Source: E44-bin46 sp964354655
Lineage (GTDB): Bacteria; Chloroflexota; Dehalococcoidia; Dehalococcoidales; E44-bin46
Reading direction: 5' to 3'
Length of the DNA: 53,994 nucleotides
NCBI GenBank assembly: GCA_964354655.1
Contig: CAYHAL010000006.1
Location: 1 to 53,994 of the forward strand
Positions 24,249 through 33,838 of the stretch are shown here, piece after piece; position 1 is the stretch's first letter; the number at the start of each line of letters is the position of its first letter. The notes under the pieces were generated by a model, which searched no databases, was not told the origin of the DNA, and worked only from the letters and a program-made list of their open reading frames with translations. The position numbers were made by a program, and so were the translations under genes.

Positions 24249-24423
24249 GTAACCTATCCCCCTGACCCCCTTCCCTTACTAAGGGAAGGGGGAGTGTAGG
24301 TGAGAGAGGGGCGAAGCCCCTCTAAAACTCCTTTTAAGGAGAGTCAAAGAGAGGCGAAGCCTCTCTTATATAACCCAGCCCCCCCTCTCCTTCTCAAGGA
24401 GAGGGGGATTAAGGGGGTGAGGT
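24249..24423. repeat. Dispersed palindromic repeat, copy A (full length)
   Basis: A 175-bp composite of four hairpins: CCCCTTCCCTTACTAAGGGAAGGGG; GAGAGGGGCGAAGCCCCTCT; an ACTCCTTTTAAGGAGAGT centre with GAGAGGCGAAGCCTCTC; and CCCCTCTCCTTCTCAAGGAGAGGGG. Related copies are at 30562-30608, 35625-35710, 43621-43823 and 50540-50625. It fills most of the gene-free stretch 24117-24497. Confidence 0.85.
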
Positions 24424-24444
24424 AGATAAACAATCTCTACGTTC

Positions 24445-24473
24445 TTGTTATGCTTGAGGTCTAGTGCTACAAT
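24445..24473 (+). promoter_or_regulatory. Promoter of uvrA
   Basis: TTGTTA (24445-24450), a 17-bp spacer and TACAAT (24468-24473), placing the transcript start near 24480 and leaving a leader of under 20 bases. Confidence 0.6.
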
Positions 24474-24497
24474 TAGACTGCTAGCGTGGAGGAAGAC

Positions 24498-27353
24498 ATG
24501 CCGCTGGATTTCATAATTGTCAAGGGGGCAAGGGAGCATAACCTCAAGAATATAGATGTAGTTATCCCCAGGGATAAGCTGGTAGTCATTACCGGGGTCT
24601 CTGGCTCAGGTAAGAGTTCGCTGGCATTTGATACCATCTATGCCGAGGGTCAGCGCCGCTATGTAGAATCGCTATCGGCTTATGCCCGTCAGTTCCTGGG
24701 CAGGATGGAAAAGCCCGAGGTCGATTATATTGAAGGGCTGAGTCCAGCCATTTCTATCGACCAGAAGGGTCCGAGTCGGAACCCTCGGTCAACCACCGGG
24801 ACGGTAACCGAGATTTACGACTACTTGCGGCTACTTTTTGCCCGGGTTGGTCACCCCCACTGCCCCAAGTGTGGACGAGAGATTGCTATGCAGACGGTGC
24901 AGCAGATTGTTGATGCCATTCAAGCCCTCCCTGAAAATAGTCGCATCATGGTTCTGGCACCATTGATAAGAGACCGTAAGGGTGAGTATCAGTCTGTGTT
25001 TGATGACTTGCGCAAGGGGGGCTATGTCAGGGTTCGGGTCGATGGGGCTATCCGTGACCTATCCGAGGAGTTTCAACTTGATAAGAATAAGAAGCACTCA
25101 ATTGAGGCGGTGGTAGACCGATTGGTAATCGGGCAGGACGGAAGCCAAAGTCGGCTTGCCGATTCAGTTGAAACTGCCCTCAAGCTCGGGGCAGGGGTAG
25201 TTCTGGTGAGTATTGTTGATGGTGAGGAATTGCTGTTCTCGGAGCACTTTGCTTGTGTGCATTGTGGCATTAGCCTGGGTGAGATTGCTCCCAGGACATT
25301 TAGCTTTAATTCCCCTCACGGTGCCTGTCCAGCTTGCACCGGCTTGGGGGTTAAATTTGAGATAGACCCAGACCTGGTAATTCCCAACAAGGAACAGTCT
25401 ATCGCTCAAGGGGCAATCCGTCCCTGGCAATGGCAATCTTGGTACTATGACCAGCTTGAATCTTTAGCTAGGCGCTACGGCTTTTCTCTTCATGCCCCGG
25501 TTAAGGAGCTCGGTGAGCATCAGCTGAAGCTGATACTTTATGGTGAAGAAGGAGAGCTGGTAAGGTACCGGAATCGCTATGGTCGGGTAAGGGAGTACTT
25601 TACTGGCTACGAGGGGGTAATCCCACGTATGGAGCGGCTCTACCGAGATACAGAGTCTGAGCACTCCCGGGCTGATATAGAGCGCTATATGGTATCCAAA
25701 CCGTGTCCAGTTTGTCAGGGTAAGCGGCTTAGACCGGAGTCTTTAGCTGTAACCATTGATGGTAAAAATATCGTTGAGGTCAGCTCAATGTCGGTTACCC
25801 AGGCGTTGGACTGGGTGGCTACTCTCGGTGATGGTAGTAAGGCAATACTTACCGAGCGTGAGCAAATAATCGCCCGTCAGATTATCAAGGAGATTCAAGC
25901 CCGCCTGGACTTCCTTAAAGATGTAGGTCTGGATTACCTTACCCTTGACCGCCCCTCAGCTACCCTAAGTGGCGGTGAGGCGCAGCGAATTCGTCTCGCC
26001 ACTCAGATAGGTAGTGGGCTAATGGGCGTGCTTTATATTTGCGATGAACCGACGGTAGGTTTGCACCCCGCCGATGACTATCGTTTGATTGGGACCCTGA
26101 AACGGCTGAGGGACCTGGGTAATACCATATTGGTTGTTGAACATGATGAGGCTATGATGCGGGCGGCTGACCATATTATTGATATGGGACCTGGGGCTGG
26201 GGAGCATGGCGGCTGGATTGTAACTACCGGGACTTTAGCCGATATCATGAATTGTGCGGAGTCAATAACCGGTCAGTATCTTAGCGGGGTGAAGCAGATT
26301 CCGCTACCGCAGAAGCGCCGCCCGGGTTCAGGCGAGGAACTGGTAATAAAGGGAGCCAGGCAGAATAACCTGAAGAACGTAGATGTCCGCATTCCTCTGG
26401 GCAAGTTTGTTTGTATCACCGGGGTTTCGGGTAGCGGTAAGAGCACCCTTATTGATGAGATTATGTATAAGAGGCTGGCACAGATGTTGTATCGGTCAAG
26501 GGAGAGGGCGGGTAGCTGTGATGGTATCATTGGGGTGGAGCATATTGATAAAGTAGTCAATATTGACCAGTCACCTATCGGGCGCACTCCCCGTAGTAAC
26601 CCAGCTACCTACACCGGGACGTTTACCCCTATTCGTGAGCTTTTTGCTACTGTCCCTGAGGCTCGAATGAGGGGCTACGCCCCGGGTCGGTTCTCGTTTA
26701 ATGTCAAGGGTGGGCGGTGTGAAGCCTGTCGTGGTGAAGGATTTATTCAGATTGAGATGCAGTTTTTGCCCGATGTCACCGTTCCCTGTGAGGTGTGTAA
26801 GGGGAAGCGCTATAATCGTGAGGCGCTTGAGATTAGATTTAAGGGCAAGAATATCGCTGAGGTATTAGATATGACCGTAGAGCAAGCCCTGTCTTTCTTT
26901 GAGCATTTCCCCAAGGTAAGGAATAAACTGGAGACCTTGTGCGATGTAGGGCTGGGCTATATCCACTTGGGTCAGCCAGCCCCCACCCTTTCCGGTGGTG
27001 AAGCACAGAGGGTGAAGCTTGCCACCGAGCTGTCACGGCGGTCTACCGGCAGGACATTATACATTCTTGACGAACCGACTACCGGTCTTTCCTTTGAGGA
27101 TATAGCTGCTTTATTAAGGGTATTACAGCGTCTGGTTGATGTTGGTAATACGGTGGTGGTTATTGAGCACCATCTGGATGTGATTAAGAATGCCGACCAT
27201 ATAATTGACCTCGGACCCGGGGCTGGTGACCGGGGTGGTTATGTTGTCGCCACCGGAACACCTGAGGAAATAGCCCAGGCGAACTCCTCACTCACCGGGC
27301 AGTATCTAGGCAGAGTGCTGGCGAAGGATATTGGCTATGCTTTAATCGGCTGA
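24498..27353 (+). CDS. uvrA: Excinuclease ABC subunit A
   Basis: The damage-recognition ATPase of nucleotide excision repair. Both ABC modules are complete: Walker A GVSGSGKS near residue 33 and again near 640, LSGGEAQR signatures in both halves, zinc knuckles CVHC...CPAC and CEAC...CEVC. I chose the ATG at 24498 over an in-frame GTG at 24486 because GGAGG lies five bases before the ATG. The length (951 residues) is normal. uvrB and uvrC are not in the window. Confidence 0.97.
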   Translation: MPLDFIIVKGAREHNLKNIDVVIPRDKLVVITGVSGSGKSSLAFDTIYAEGQRRYVESLSAYARQFLGRMEKPEVDYIEGLSPAISIDQKGPSRNPRSTTGTVTEIYDYLRLLFARVGHPHCPKCGREIAMQTVQQIVDAIQALPENSRIMVLAPLIRDRKGEYQSVFDDLRKGGYVRVRVDGAIRDLSEEFQLDKNKKHSIEAVVDRLVIGQDGSQSRLADSVETALKLGAGVVLVSIVDGEELLFSEHFACVHCGISLGEIAPRTFSFNSPHGACPACTGLGVKFEIDPDLVIPNKEQSIAQGAIRPWQWQSWYYDQLESLARRYGFSLHAPVKELGEHQLKLILYGEEGELVRYRNRYGRVREYFTGYEGVIPRMERLYRDTESEHSRADIERYMVSKPCPVCQGKRLRPESLAVTIDGKNIVEVSSMSVTQALDWVATLGDGSKAILTEREQIIARQIIKEIQARLDFLKDVGLDYLTLDRPSATLSGGEAQRIRLATQIGSGLMGVLYICDEPTVGLHPADDYRLIGTLKRLRDLGNTILVVEHDEAMMRAADHIIDMGPGAGEHGGWIVTTGTLADIMNCAESITGQYLSGVKQIPLPQKRRPGSGEELVIKGARQNNLKNVDVRIPLGKFVCITGVSGSGKSTLIDEIMYKRLAQMLYRSRERAGSCDGIIGVEHIDKVVNIDQSPIGRTPRSNPATYTGTFTPIRELFATVPEARMRGYAPGRFSFNVKGGRCEACRGEGFIQIEMQFLPDVTVPCEVCKGKRYNREALEIRFKGKNIAEVLDMTVEQALSFFEHFPKVRNKLETLCDVGLGYIHLGQPAPTLSGGEAQRVKLATELSRRSTGRTLYILDEPTTGLSFEDIAALLRVLQRLVDVGNTVVVIEHHLDVIKNADHIIDLGPGAGDRGGYVVATGTPEEIAQANSSLTGQYLGRVLAKDIGYALIG

Positions 27354-27380
27354 CTTTTTGTCACCATTAAGGAGGTACAA

Positions 27381-27932
27381 TTGACTCGAGAAGAACTACT
27401 CGATTCTGTTAACGAGAATGTAGAGAATAAGAATCTGGTAAAGCATATGTTAGCCACCGAGGCTATAATGCGAGCTCTAGCCAGGCGCTTGGGTGAGGAT
27501 GAGGAGGAGTGGGGGCTTACCGGTCTGTTACATGATATAGACGTTGAACTCACCGAGCAGGATATGAGCACTCATAGTAAGTTGGGGGCTGATTTGGCTA
27601 GGGAGTTGGGGGCTAGTGAAAGTATGGCTCATGCCGTCCTATGCCATAATGAAGCCCATGGTGTCCCCCGGGAGACAAAATTGGACAAGGCTCTGTATTG
27701 TGCTGACCCGCTGACTGGCTTAATCACCGCTGCGGCTTTGGTTCGTCCCGATAAAAAACTGGCTGGCCTTGAAGCTAAATCGGTGCTCAAAAGGTTTAAA
27801 GAGAAGAGCTTTGCCGCCGGAGCTGGTAGAGAGCAGATTTCCCAGTGTAGCGAGCTTGGGCTTGGGCTTGACGAGTTTGTTGGACTGGGGCTAGAGGCAA
27901 TGAAGGGGATTACTGATGAGCTTGGTCTATAA
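27381..27932 (+). CDS. HDIG-type HD domain protein
   Basis: The 183-residue protein has an HD-domain signature: LTGLLHDIDVEL with the HD pair, then HAVLCHNEAHG. It is a predicted metal-dependent phosphohydrolase; small stand-alone members often act on nucleotides or tRNA ends, but the substrate is unknown. The TTG start at 27381 follows AAGGAGG closely. It lies 27 bp after uvrA and may be co-transcribed; its stop is one base from the convergent sbcC stop. Confidence 0.85.
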   Translation: MTREELLDSVNENVENKNLVKHMLATEAIMRALARRLGEDEEEWGLTGLLHDIDVELTEQDMSTHSKLGADLARELGASESMAHAVLCHNEAHGVPRETKLDKALYCADPLTGLITAAALVRPDKKLAGLEAKSVLKRFKEKSFAAGAGREQISQCSELGLGLDEFVGLGLEAMKGITDELGL

Positions 27933-27933
27933 G

Positions 27934-30504
27934 TTAACTTACTTCAAGCGTTGAGCCTTGGGCGGTTTTGATAACATTAATGCGATTGGGAAAGGCGTCT
28001 CTAAGTTCCTCAATGTGAGTGATAACCAGTATCTTGTCAAAGTCATCCTGAATTGAGTTTATCGCCTCTTTGATTTTTTCCATGCCAACACTATCCTGTG
28101 TGCCGAAGCCTTCATCAATCACCAGAGTGGGCAGTGGTGCCCCAACTCGCTTGGCTAGTAGCTTGGATAAAGCAATACGAATGGCAAAGTTGATGCGGAA
28201 GGTTTCACCACCGCTAAACATCTCGTAATTTCGCGTCCCCAACTCATCTGAGATATTAATATCCAGGGTTTCAATAACATCCCCTTTCTTTGTTTCCCGT
28301 TGGGTTTCAATCTTGATATGCATCCTATTGTCCGTCATGCGTCCCAGTAACTTATTGGCTTCAGCTTCAATGTCAGGGAGTGCCCTTTCAATGAGCAGGG
28401 CTTGTATTCCCCTTTTGCCGAAGGCTTGAGCTAGGTCTCTATAGATTTTCTCCTCCTTTGATGCTTGAGCCAGTAGTTTTTCCTTTTCCTGCCTTTTTAT
28501 CTCCAGTTCGGAGCAGCGCAGTAGCTTTGCTTTCACGCTCCATATTGTCTCTTGGGCTTGCTTCTGTTGCCTCATTAGTGCTTGGTGTTCAGTCTCAGCC
28601 TGGGTTAAATCATTAACCAGTTGTGGCAGGCGATTAAGTTGTTCACTTAGCTGTTGCCGTTTTTGATTATCAACCTCTAGGCTGTGGCATAGCTCCTGGG
28701 TAGCTTCCTCAGCCCTTGAAGCCGCCTCCTTTTCCTGACTGATTAGCCGGTCAGCTTCTTCCAGCTTTCGCTTTAGACCTTCATACGGTTCTAGGTTAGT
28801 CAGGCGATGGCGGACCTGTTCATGCTGCTGCGGGTCGTAGCCAAGTTTAGCCAATTCGCCGTCAAGCTCTCGTAGGTTTTTTTGTTCTGTGGTGGCAAAG
28901 TCCTTCCTAGCTAGGTGTTCTTCAATCTCAGTTAGCCTCTTCCTTTCCCCATCTAGCTTATGGCTAGCCTCCTCAGCCTCGGCAATCCTCTGGCTCAGGA
29001 TGCTGGCTTTAGTCTGGAGCGAGGCTCTATCTTGATTTAGCCTTGTTTCTAGCTGGAGTATTTCCCTTTCCAGTGGCTCGAGTTCTGTTTTCCTTTGAAA
29101 TAGCTCGGCTTGATTTAATTTTAGGGAATCAAGTTTGCTCTGCCTCTCAGCGGCATACTTTTTCTCAATGAGCTTTAGCCTTTCTGCCTCCAGTTCTGTC
29201 TCACATAGTGGGCACTTAGTATCATTCTGGGTGGTTAGGAGGTCAAGCTTCTCCTCTATTTCTTTTATTTCCCGTTCTAGCTGGGCTTTTTTGGATTCCA
29301 GATAGTTGACCTTGGTTTGTAGTTCCTGGCTGTTTTGCCTTTTCCGGCGTAGCTCTCCTTCAGGCTCAGCTAGCTGGACTAGTTGAACCTGAATTTGCTG
29401 CAATTCATTTTTGAGTGAGGGCAATTTTTGTGAGCTGATTTCAAGTTCATTGATTCGGCTTTGAGCTACGGCATGGTCTTTAATTAGGGCTTGCCCCATT
29501 TGAGTGATAGTCATCTCTAGCTGGTGTTTGCGCTCGTTTAGAGTGGTAACCAGTCTAAGCTTCTGGTCAAGTTCATCCTTTAGTTTCTTGGCTTCGCTAA
29601 ATTGGGCGTAACCCTTCTCTATTGTGAGACGCTGGGCTATTAGCTCCTCGTATTCTTTGACCCGGGAAAGGTGCTGTTTAACCTGGTCATTCCAGCGCTC
29701 CAGCTCTCTCGTCATCTCAGCCAGGTGCTCCTCTAGCTGAATTAGTTGCAACTTCTTATTCTCCAGGGCTTCCTTTTCCTGTCGCAGGCTGTTAAGCCTG
29801 GATTCCTGCTCTTTTATTACTTTTTCAATGGGAGAGAGCCGGCTTTGGGCTTGTTCCAGCTCAACTTCATAGGCAGGCTTTTGGGTTAATTCATCACTGA
29901 TGTCCTTAATAGTGCTCTCAAGCTGTGACTTTTCTGTTTCCTGTTGTTTAGCCAGGTCTTTAGCTTGCCCTTCTAGTTCATCATAGAGAGAAAGCCCCAG
30001 GATATTTCCTAGGACTTCCTTGCGTTTGGCCGGATTGGCGACGGTGAACTCGTCAGCGCGACCTTGCAGGAGGAGGGCGCTGTTAACAAATGTAGGGTAA
30101 TCCATGTGTAAAACTTCGGTAATCTTCTGCTGGGTCTGGGTTATGCTATTGCCGGTAATTGACTTGAAGCCTTTCCCGGTAGCTACCTGAAATTCTAGGA
30201 TGGTTTGTCCCGAGCGCCCTCGCCGTTTGGGTTTAGAATGCTTGCGTATGATACGATATGGTTGTTGCCCTACGGCAAAGTTGAACTCTACCTCCATTTC
30301 CGTCTGACCTTGGTGAATGAGGTCATCGTCGCTTTTGGCTCTGGCTCTTCCCCACAACGCCCAGGTCATAGCATCAATTAGAGCCGACTTACCGTTGCCG
30401 TTATTGCCTGAGATACAGGCGGTGTGAATACCATCAAAGGAGAGGGGTGGCACATTATCCCGGTAGCACATAAAATTGCGCAGCGATAGCTTAATGGGAA
30501 TCAT
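27934..30504 (-). CDS. sbcC: SbcC/Rad50-type exonuclease ATPase
   Basis: The 856-residue SMC-like ATPase has Walker A GNNGNGKS (33-40), two very long coiled-coil arms, a zinc hook CPLC near residue 430, the signature FSGGE and Walker B LVIDEGFGTQD near the C-terminus. SbcC works with the nuclease SbcD to open hairpins and trim DNA ends. No sbcD is adjacent on either side, which is unusual because the two are normally in one operon. Confidence 0.9.
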   Translation of the reverse strand: MIPIKLSLRNFMCYRDNVPPLSFDGIHTACISGNNGNGKSALIDAMTWALWGRARAKSDDDLIHQGQTEMEVEFNFAVGQQPYRIIRKHSKPKRRGRSGQTILEFQVATGKGFKSITGNSITQTQQKITEVLHMDYPTFVNSALLLQGRADEFTVANPAKRKEVLGNILGLSLYDELEGQAKDLAKQQETEKSQLESTIKDISDELTQKPAYEVELEQAQSRLSPIEKVIKEQESRLNSLRQEKEALENKKLQLIQLEEHLAEMTRELERWNDQVKQHLSRVKEYEELIAQRLTIEKGYAQFSEAKKLKDELDQKLRLVTTLNERKHQLEMTITQMGQALIKDHAVAQSRINELEISSQKLPSLKNELQQIQVQLVQLAEPEGELRRKRQNSQELQTKVNYLESKKAQLEREIKEIEEKLDLLTTQNDTKCPLCETELEAERLKLIEKKYAAERQSKLDSLKLNQAELFQRKTELEPLEREILQLETRLNQDRASLQTKASILSQRIAEAEEASHKLDGERKRLTEIEEHLARKDFATTEQKNLRELDGELAKLGYDPQQHEQVRHRLTNLEPYEGLKRKLEEADRLISQEKEAASRAEEATQELCHSLEVDNQKRQQLSEQLNRLPQLVNDLTQAETEHQALMRQQKQAQETIWSVKAKLLRCSELEIKRQEKEKLLAQASKEEKIYRDLAQAFGKRGIQALLIERALPDIEAEANKLLGRMTDNRMHIKIETQRETKKGDVIETLDINISDELGTRNYEMFSGGETFRINFAIRIALSKLLAKRVGAPLPTLVIDEGFGTQDSVGMEKIKEAINSIQDDFDKILVITHIEELRDAFPNRINVIKTAQGSTLEVS

Positions 30505-30561
30505 CTACGACTCCTCAGATAACCACCCTTTTAGTTATTTTAGCACAATTAAAGGATTACT

Positions 30562-30608
30562 TAACTACCTCACCCCCTTGCTCCCCCCTCTCCTTCAAAG
30601 GAGATGGA
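30562..30608. repeat. Dispersed palindromic repeat, copy B (fragment)
   Basis: A truncated piece of the outer hairpin (CTACCTCACCCCCTTGCTCC followed by CCCTCTCCTTCAAAGGAGA), between sbcC and the caspase-like gene. Confidence 0.6.
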
Positions 30609-30628
30609 TATGAACATAAAAGGGGCTC

Positions 30629-30657
30629 TTGACAGAGAAGGCTCAGTCACCTAGGAT
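30629..30657 (+). promoter_or_regulatory. Promoter of the caspase-like gene
   Basis: TTGACA (30629-30634), a 17-bp spacer and TAGGAT (30652-30657), just after repeat copy B. Confidence 0.55.
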
Positions 30658-30723
30658 GTTTATTATCGGGGCGTGCTAATATTGATGACACAACCCCAGC
30701 TCCCCTGGGAGGAAGACACCGCC

Positions 30724-32286
30724 ATGTACAAAAAGATTCCGGTTATTGTTTTCATCAGCACGATTCTGACGGTATTATCACTGCCAATTCTACTGTGTAC
30801 GCCAGCGTATGCTGAAGAGTCTGAATGCTGGGCTGTCATCGTAGGCGTATCAGATTACAAGAGCCCGAAAATAGAAGACGCACCTGGTTGTGCTAGGGAT
30901 GCAGAAGAACTCTTTCAACAATTGAGCCCCATCTGGAGTGAGGAGCACATTAAACTATTGCTAGATAGCGAGGCATCTAAATCGGAAATTCAGGCGGCTG
31001 TAGATTGGTTGATGTCCAACGAGGATGCCAATGACACCGTCCTCTTCTATTTCTCGGGGCATGGCAGCGAAGAAGGATATATTGTCCCCTATGATGCCTA
31101 CTATGAAAAGACCGGGATATCCTCCAGTGAGCTAGGTAGATGGTTGCGCCCCCTGGAGTCGGAGAGTGTGGTCATTATTCTGGATACCTGTCATGCTGGC
31201 CAATACGAAACGAATCTTAGTGATAGTGGACGAGTAGTCCTAATGTCCTCTCGCGCAGACGAACTATCCTGGAATACATCATTTCACGGTACGGCTTATG
31301 GTGTTTTCACCTATTATCTCCTCGAAGCCCTTAGTGAATTCAGTGTTGCTGATACTAACCGTGATTATGAACTCTCCGCCGAAGAAGTGTTTCAATATGC
31401 TGAGACCGAAACCGTATCGGCGACTACCGAGTGGCATACCGAGTCTCCCGAATATGATATACAGCATCCAGTACTGTCTGACGATTATTCTGGTGAACTT
31501 AGTTTGCTCGTCAAATTCATCTTCAACACTAAACCTAGCTTGCCGTCTGGTAACGAAATCCTAGTCCTGGACAATAAGATATATTATTCATCAGCGCCTC
31601 CGGCATTCATCTGGGCACCGGGCTCAGTCCATGACCTTACCATCCTTTCCTCACTGGATACCGGAAGGGGCACCAGATATGCCTTTACTTCCTGGGATGA
31701 TGGAGGTACATCAGTTTCAAGGGCAATTTCGCATGGGGGAGTTTATACGGCAAACTACAAGACACAGCATCAGTTAGTTATTGAATCGGCCTATGGCGAG
31801 CCTGAGGGACAAAGATGGTATAACGCAGGTTCAACCGCCACCATCTCAGTGACATCTATTGAAGAACCAACAACTAGGCATATTTTCACCGGGTGGAGTG
31901 GAGACTACTCTGGCGATATAGCCACAGCATCGGTAATCATGGATTCCCCAAAGGCAATCACGGCAAACTGGCGAACTGATTACCTACTGACTATTGAATC
32001 AACTTATGGTGAGCCTGTGGGAGAAGGGTGGTATGAGTCAGGTTCAACTGTTACCATTTCGGTAGCCCCTATTGAGGGAAGGATAATCAGGCAGGTCTTC
32101 ACCGGGTGGAGCGGGGACTTCTCCGGAGATGCAGCAACTGCATCGCTAACTATGGATTCGCCAAAGGCAATTACCGCAAACTGGCGAACTGACTACACAC
32201 GGCTCTATATGCTTATAGGGTTATTAGTTTTGATTGCAGCCATTAATGGGGGTTTACGCATACGCCGGAGAAGGAAGGTCACATAA
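30724..32286 (+). CDS. Secreted, membrane-anchored caspase-like peptidase (C14) with InlB-type repeats
   Basis: The 520-residue protein has a signal peptide (1-30), a caspase/metacaspase domain (35-285) with catalytic His113 in FYFSGHG and Cys156 in ILDTCHAG, two repeats of about 70 residues (each with FTGWSGD and DSPKAITANWRTDY, the divergent InlB B-repeat style) and a C-terminal membrane helix followed by RIRRRRK. Inside the peptidase domain is a canonical EF-hand loop at 210-221 (DTNRDYELSAEE), suggesting calcium control. I chose the ATG at 30724 because GGAGG precedes it and the signal peptide then begins properly; an in-frame GTG at 30673 is less likely. It should act outside the cell membrane. 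Confidence 0.85.
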   Translation: MYKKIPVIVFISTILTVLSLPILLCTPAYAEESECWAVIVGVSDYKSPKIEDAPGCARDAEELFQQLSPIWSEEHIKLLLDSEASKSEIQAAVDWLMSNEDANDTVLFYFSGHGSEEGYIVPYDAYYEKTGISSSELGRWLRPLESESVVIILDTCHAGQYETNLSDSGRVVLMSSRADELSWNTSFHGTAYGVFTYYLLEALSEFSVADTNRDYELSAEEVFQYAETETVSATTEWHTESPEYDIQHPVLSDDYSGELSLLVKFIFNTKPSLPSGNEILVLDNKIYYSSAPPAFIWAPGSVHDLTILSSLDTGRGTRYAFTSWDDGGTSVSRAISHGGVYTANYKTQHQLVIESAYGEPEGQRWYNAGSTATISVTSIEEPTTRHIFTGWSGDYSGDIATASVIMDSPKAITANWRTDYLLTIESTYGEPVGEGWYESGSTVTISVAPIEGRIIRQVFTGWSGDFSGDAATASLTMDSPKAITANWRTDYTRLYMLIGLLVLIAAINGGLRIRRRRKVT

Positions 32287-32290
32287 GACT

Positions 32291-32308
32291 CGCCAGTAAC
32301 TGTTGGCG
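32291..32308 (+). terminator. Weak terminator-like hairpin after the caspase-like gene
   Basis: CGCCA (32291-32295) pairs with TGGCG (32304-32308) five bases after the stop codon, with a few Ts further on. It may serve the converging rpoD as well. Confidence 0.3.
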
Positions 32309-32407
32309 TCTATAGCTTTTAAATAAAGTATCTTCTAGACCCTTAGATTATAGACAGTCCCTTGTTGTTAGTTGCGTACCTCTACCTGGCGCCCACTGTA
32401 GTTCTTA

Positions 32408-33838
32408 TCACTCCAGGTAGTCCTTCAGTCTTCGGCTTCGACTGGGATGGCGGAGCTTACGAAGTGCTTTAGCCTCAATTTGGCGGATTCGCTCTCTAGT
32501 CACATTAAATTCCCTGCCCACTTCCTCTAAGGTGCGGCTTCGCCCGTCTTCGAGCCCAAATCTAAGTCGAAGTACTCGCTGTTCGCGAGGAGTAAGGGTG
32601 GACAGCACAACATCAATTTGCTCCTTGAGCAGTTGCCGGGAGGCGGCATCGGGGGGTAGCAAAGCATTGCGGTCTTCAATGAAGTCACCTAAATGGCTGT
32701 CCTCCTCCTCACCTATAGGTGACTCCAGCGATATTGGGAGCTGGGCTACCTTGGCTATCTCTCTGACCTTTTCCGGAGGTATTTCCATCCCCTCGCCGAT
32801 TTCTTTAGGGGTAGGCTCTCGCCCATACTCCTGAGCCAGGCGGCGACTTACTCTCAGTAGTTTATTGATGGTCTCAATCATGTGCACCGGGACACGAATA
32901 GTGCGGGCTTGGTCAGCTATGGCTCGAGTAATGGCTTGACGAATCCACCAGGTGGCATAGGTGCTGAATTTATAACCTCGGCGGTAATCGAATTTCTCTA
33001 CAGCTTTGATTAGTCCGATATTCCCCTCCTGAATGAGGTCAAGGAGTGACATGCCTCGTCCAATGTGTTTCTTAGCCACGCTGACTACCAAACGTAGGTT
33101 GGCTTTGGTAAGGTGGCTTTCTGCTTTTTTAGCCTTGTCCTCAATATCCTCTAGGTAAGCTATGATTTGCTCCTCGTGAGTCTGGATGGAATTGATGAAA
33201 TCAGGATTTGTTACCAGCTTTTCTAGGTCGGCTAGAGTAGCACCATCTCTTATAGCATTAAGGACTTCCTTTGGCAGTAGGCTGCTATTTAACGAGAGGA
33301 TGATAATAAGTTGCTCGGTTTCAGGTACGGGCTTGTCTATCTGTTGGGCAGCGGCTTGGATTAGCCATTGACTTAGCTCACCATCAATACTAGCCCGCAG
33401 TTTGGCATTGGAGATAGCCTCTACAAGGCTATCGGTAGGTGTTAAATCAAGTTCTTTTTGGAAAAGGCGGATGATAGCAGAAACTTGCCCTAGCTCTCTG
33501 AGCATAGCCAGCATTATTTCAGTGGCTGAAGGCTCCCTGCCATATTTCTGCAGGTGGTCCTGTTTAATTTCAGCGATGCGTTTGCCCGCCTCTATCCTTC
33601 TGGCTAAGAGCCGTTCATCCCCAGCGGTGAGAAGTGATACTCTACCAATTTCGTGAAGGTATATCCGAACCGGGTCATCTACCGTTTCTTGCTCCTCTAT
33701 TTGCTCTAACGGTATTTCTAACTCGTGGGCTTCAGCAGGATGAAACTCAGTCTCTAGCTCTTCATGGGTAGACGATTCCTCATCATTCTCGCCTCGGAGC
33801 GGGAACTCTGTGGGTTTGCCATTGCTTTCTGGGTTCAT
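32408..33838 (-). CDS. rpoD: Primary sigma factor (sigma70)
   Basis: The 476-residue housekeeping sigma factor. It has an acidic N-terminus, region 1.2 (DPVRIYLHEIGRVSLL), region 2 (DLIQEGNIGLIKAVEKFDYR and TYATWWIRQAI), region 3 (REPTPKEIGEGM) and region 4 (LTPREQRVLRLRFGL and VTRERIRQIEAKALRKLR). It overlaps dnaG by 4 bp, the normal macromolecular-synthesis pairing of primase and sigma factor. The window's consensus-like TTGACA/TATAAT promoters fit this factor. Confidence 0.96.
   Translation of the reverse strand: MNPESNGKPTEFPLRGENDEESSTHEELETEFHPAEAHELEIPLEQIEEQETVDDPVRIYLHEIGRVSLLTAGDERLLARRIEAGKRIAEIKQDHLQKYGREPSATEIMLAMLRELGQVSAIIRLFQKELDLTPTDSLVEAISNAKLRASIDGELSQWLIQAAAQQIDKPVPETEQLIIILSLNSSLLPKEVLNAIRDGATLADLEKLVTNPDFINSIQTHEEQIIAYLEDIEDKAKKAESHLTKANLRLVVSVAKKHIGRGMSLLDLIQEGNIGLIKAVEKFDYRRGYKFSTYATWWIRQAITRAIADQARTIRVPVHMIETINKLLRVSRRLAQEYGREPTPKEIGEGMEIPPEKVREIAKVAQLPISLESPIGEEEDSHLGDFIEDRNALLPPDAASRQLLKEQIDVVLSTLTPREQRVLRLRFGLEDGRSRTLEEVGREFNVTRERIRQIEAKALRKLRHPSRSRRLKDYLE

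Noticed and set aside
24249..24423. Possible CRISPR array or tandem repeat
   Set aside because: The repeated units are palindromic hairpins without regular spacers; no cas genes are present anywhere in the window.
24486..24497. GTG start of uvrA
   Set aside because: GGAGG lies within these codons and is properly spaced for the ATG at 24498.
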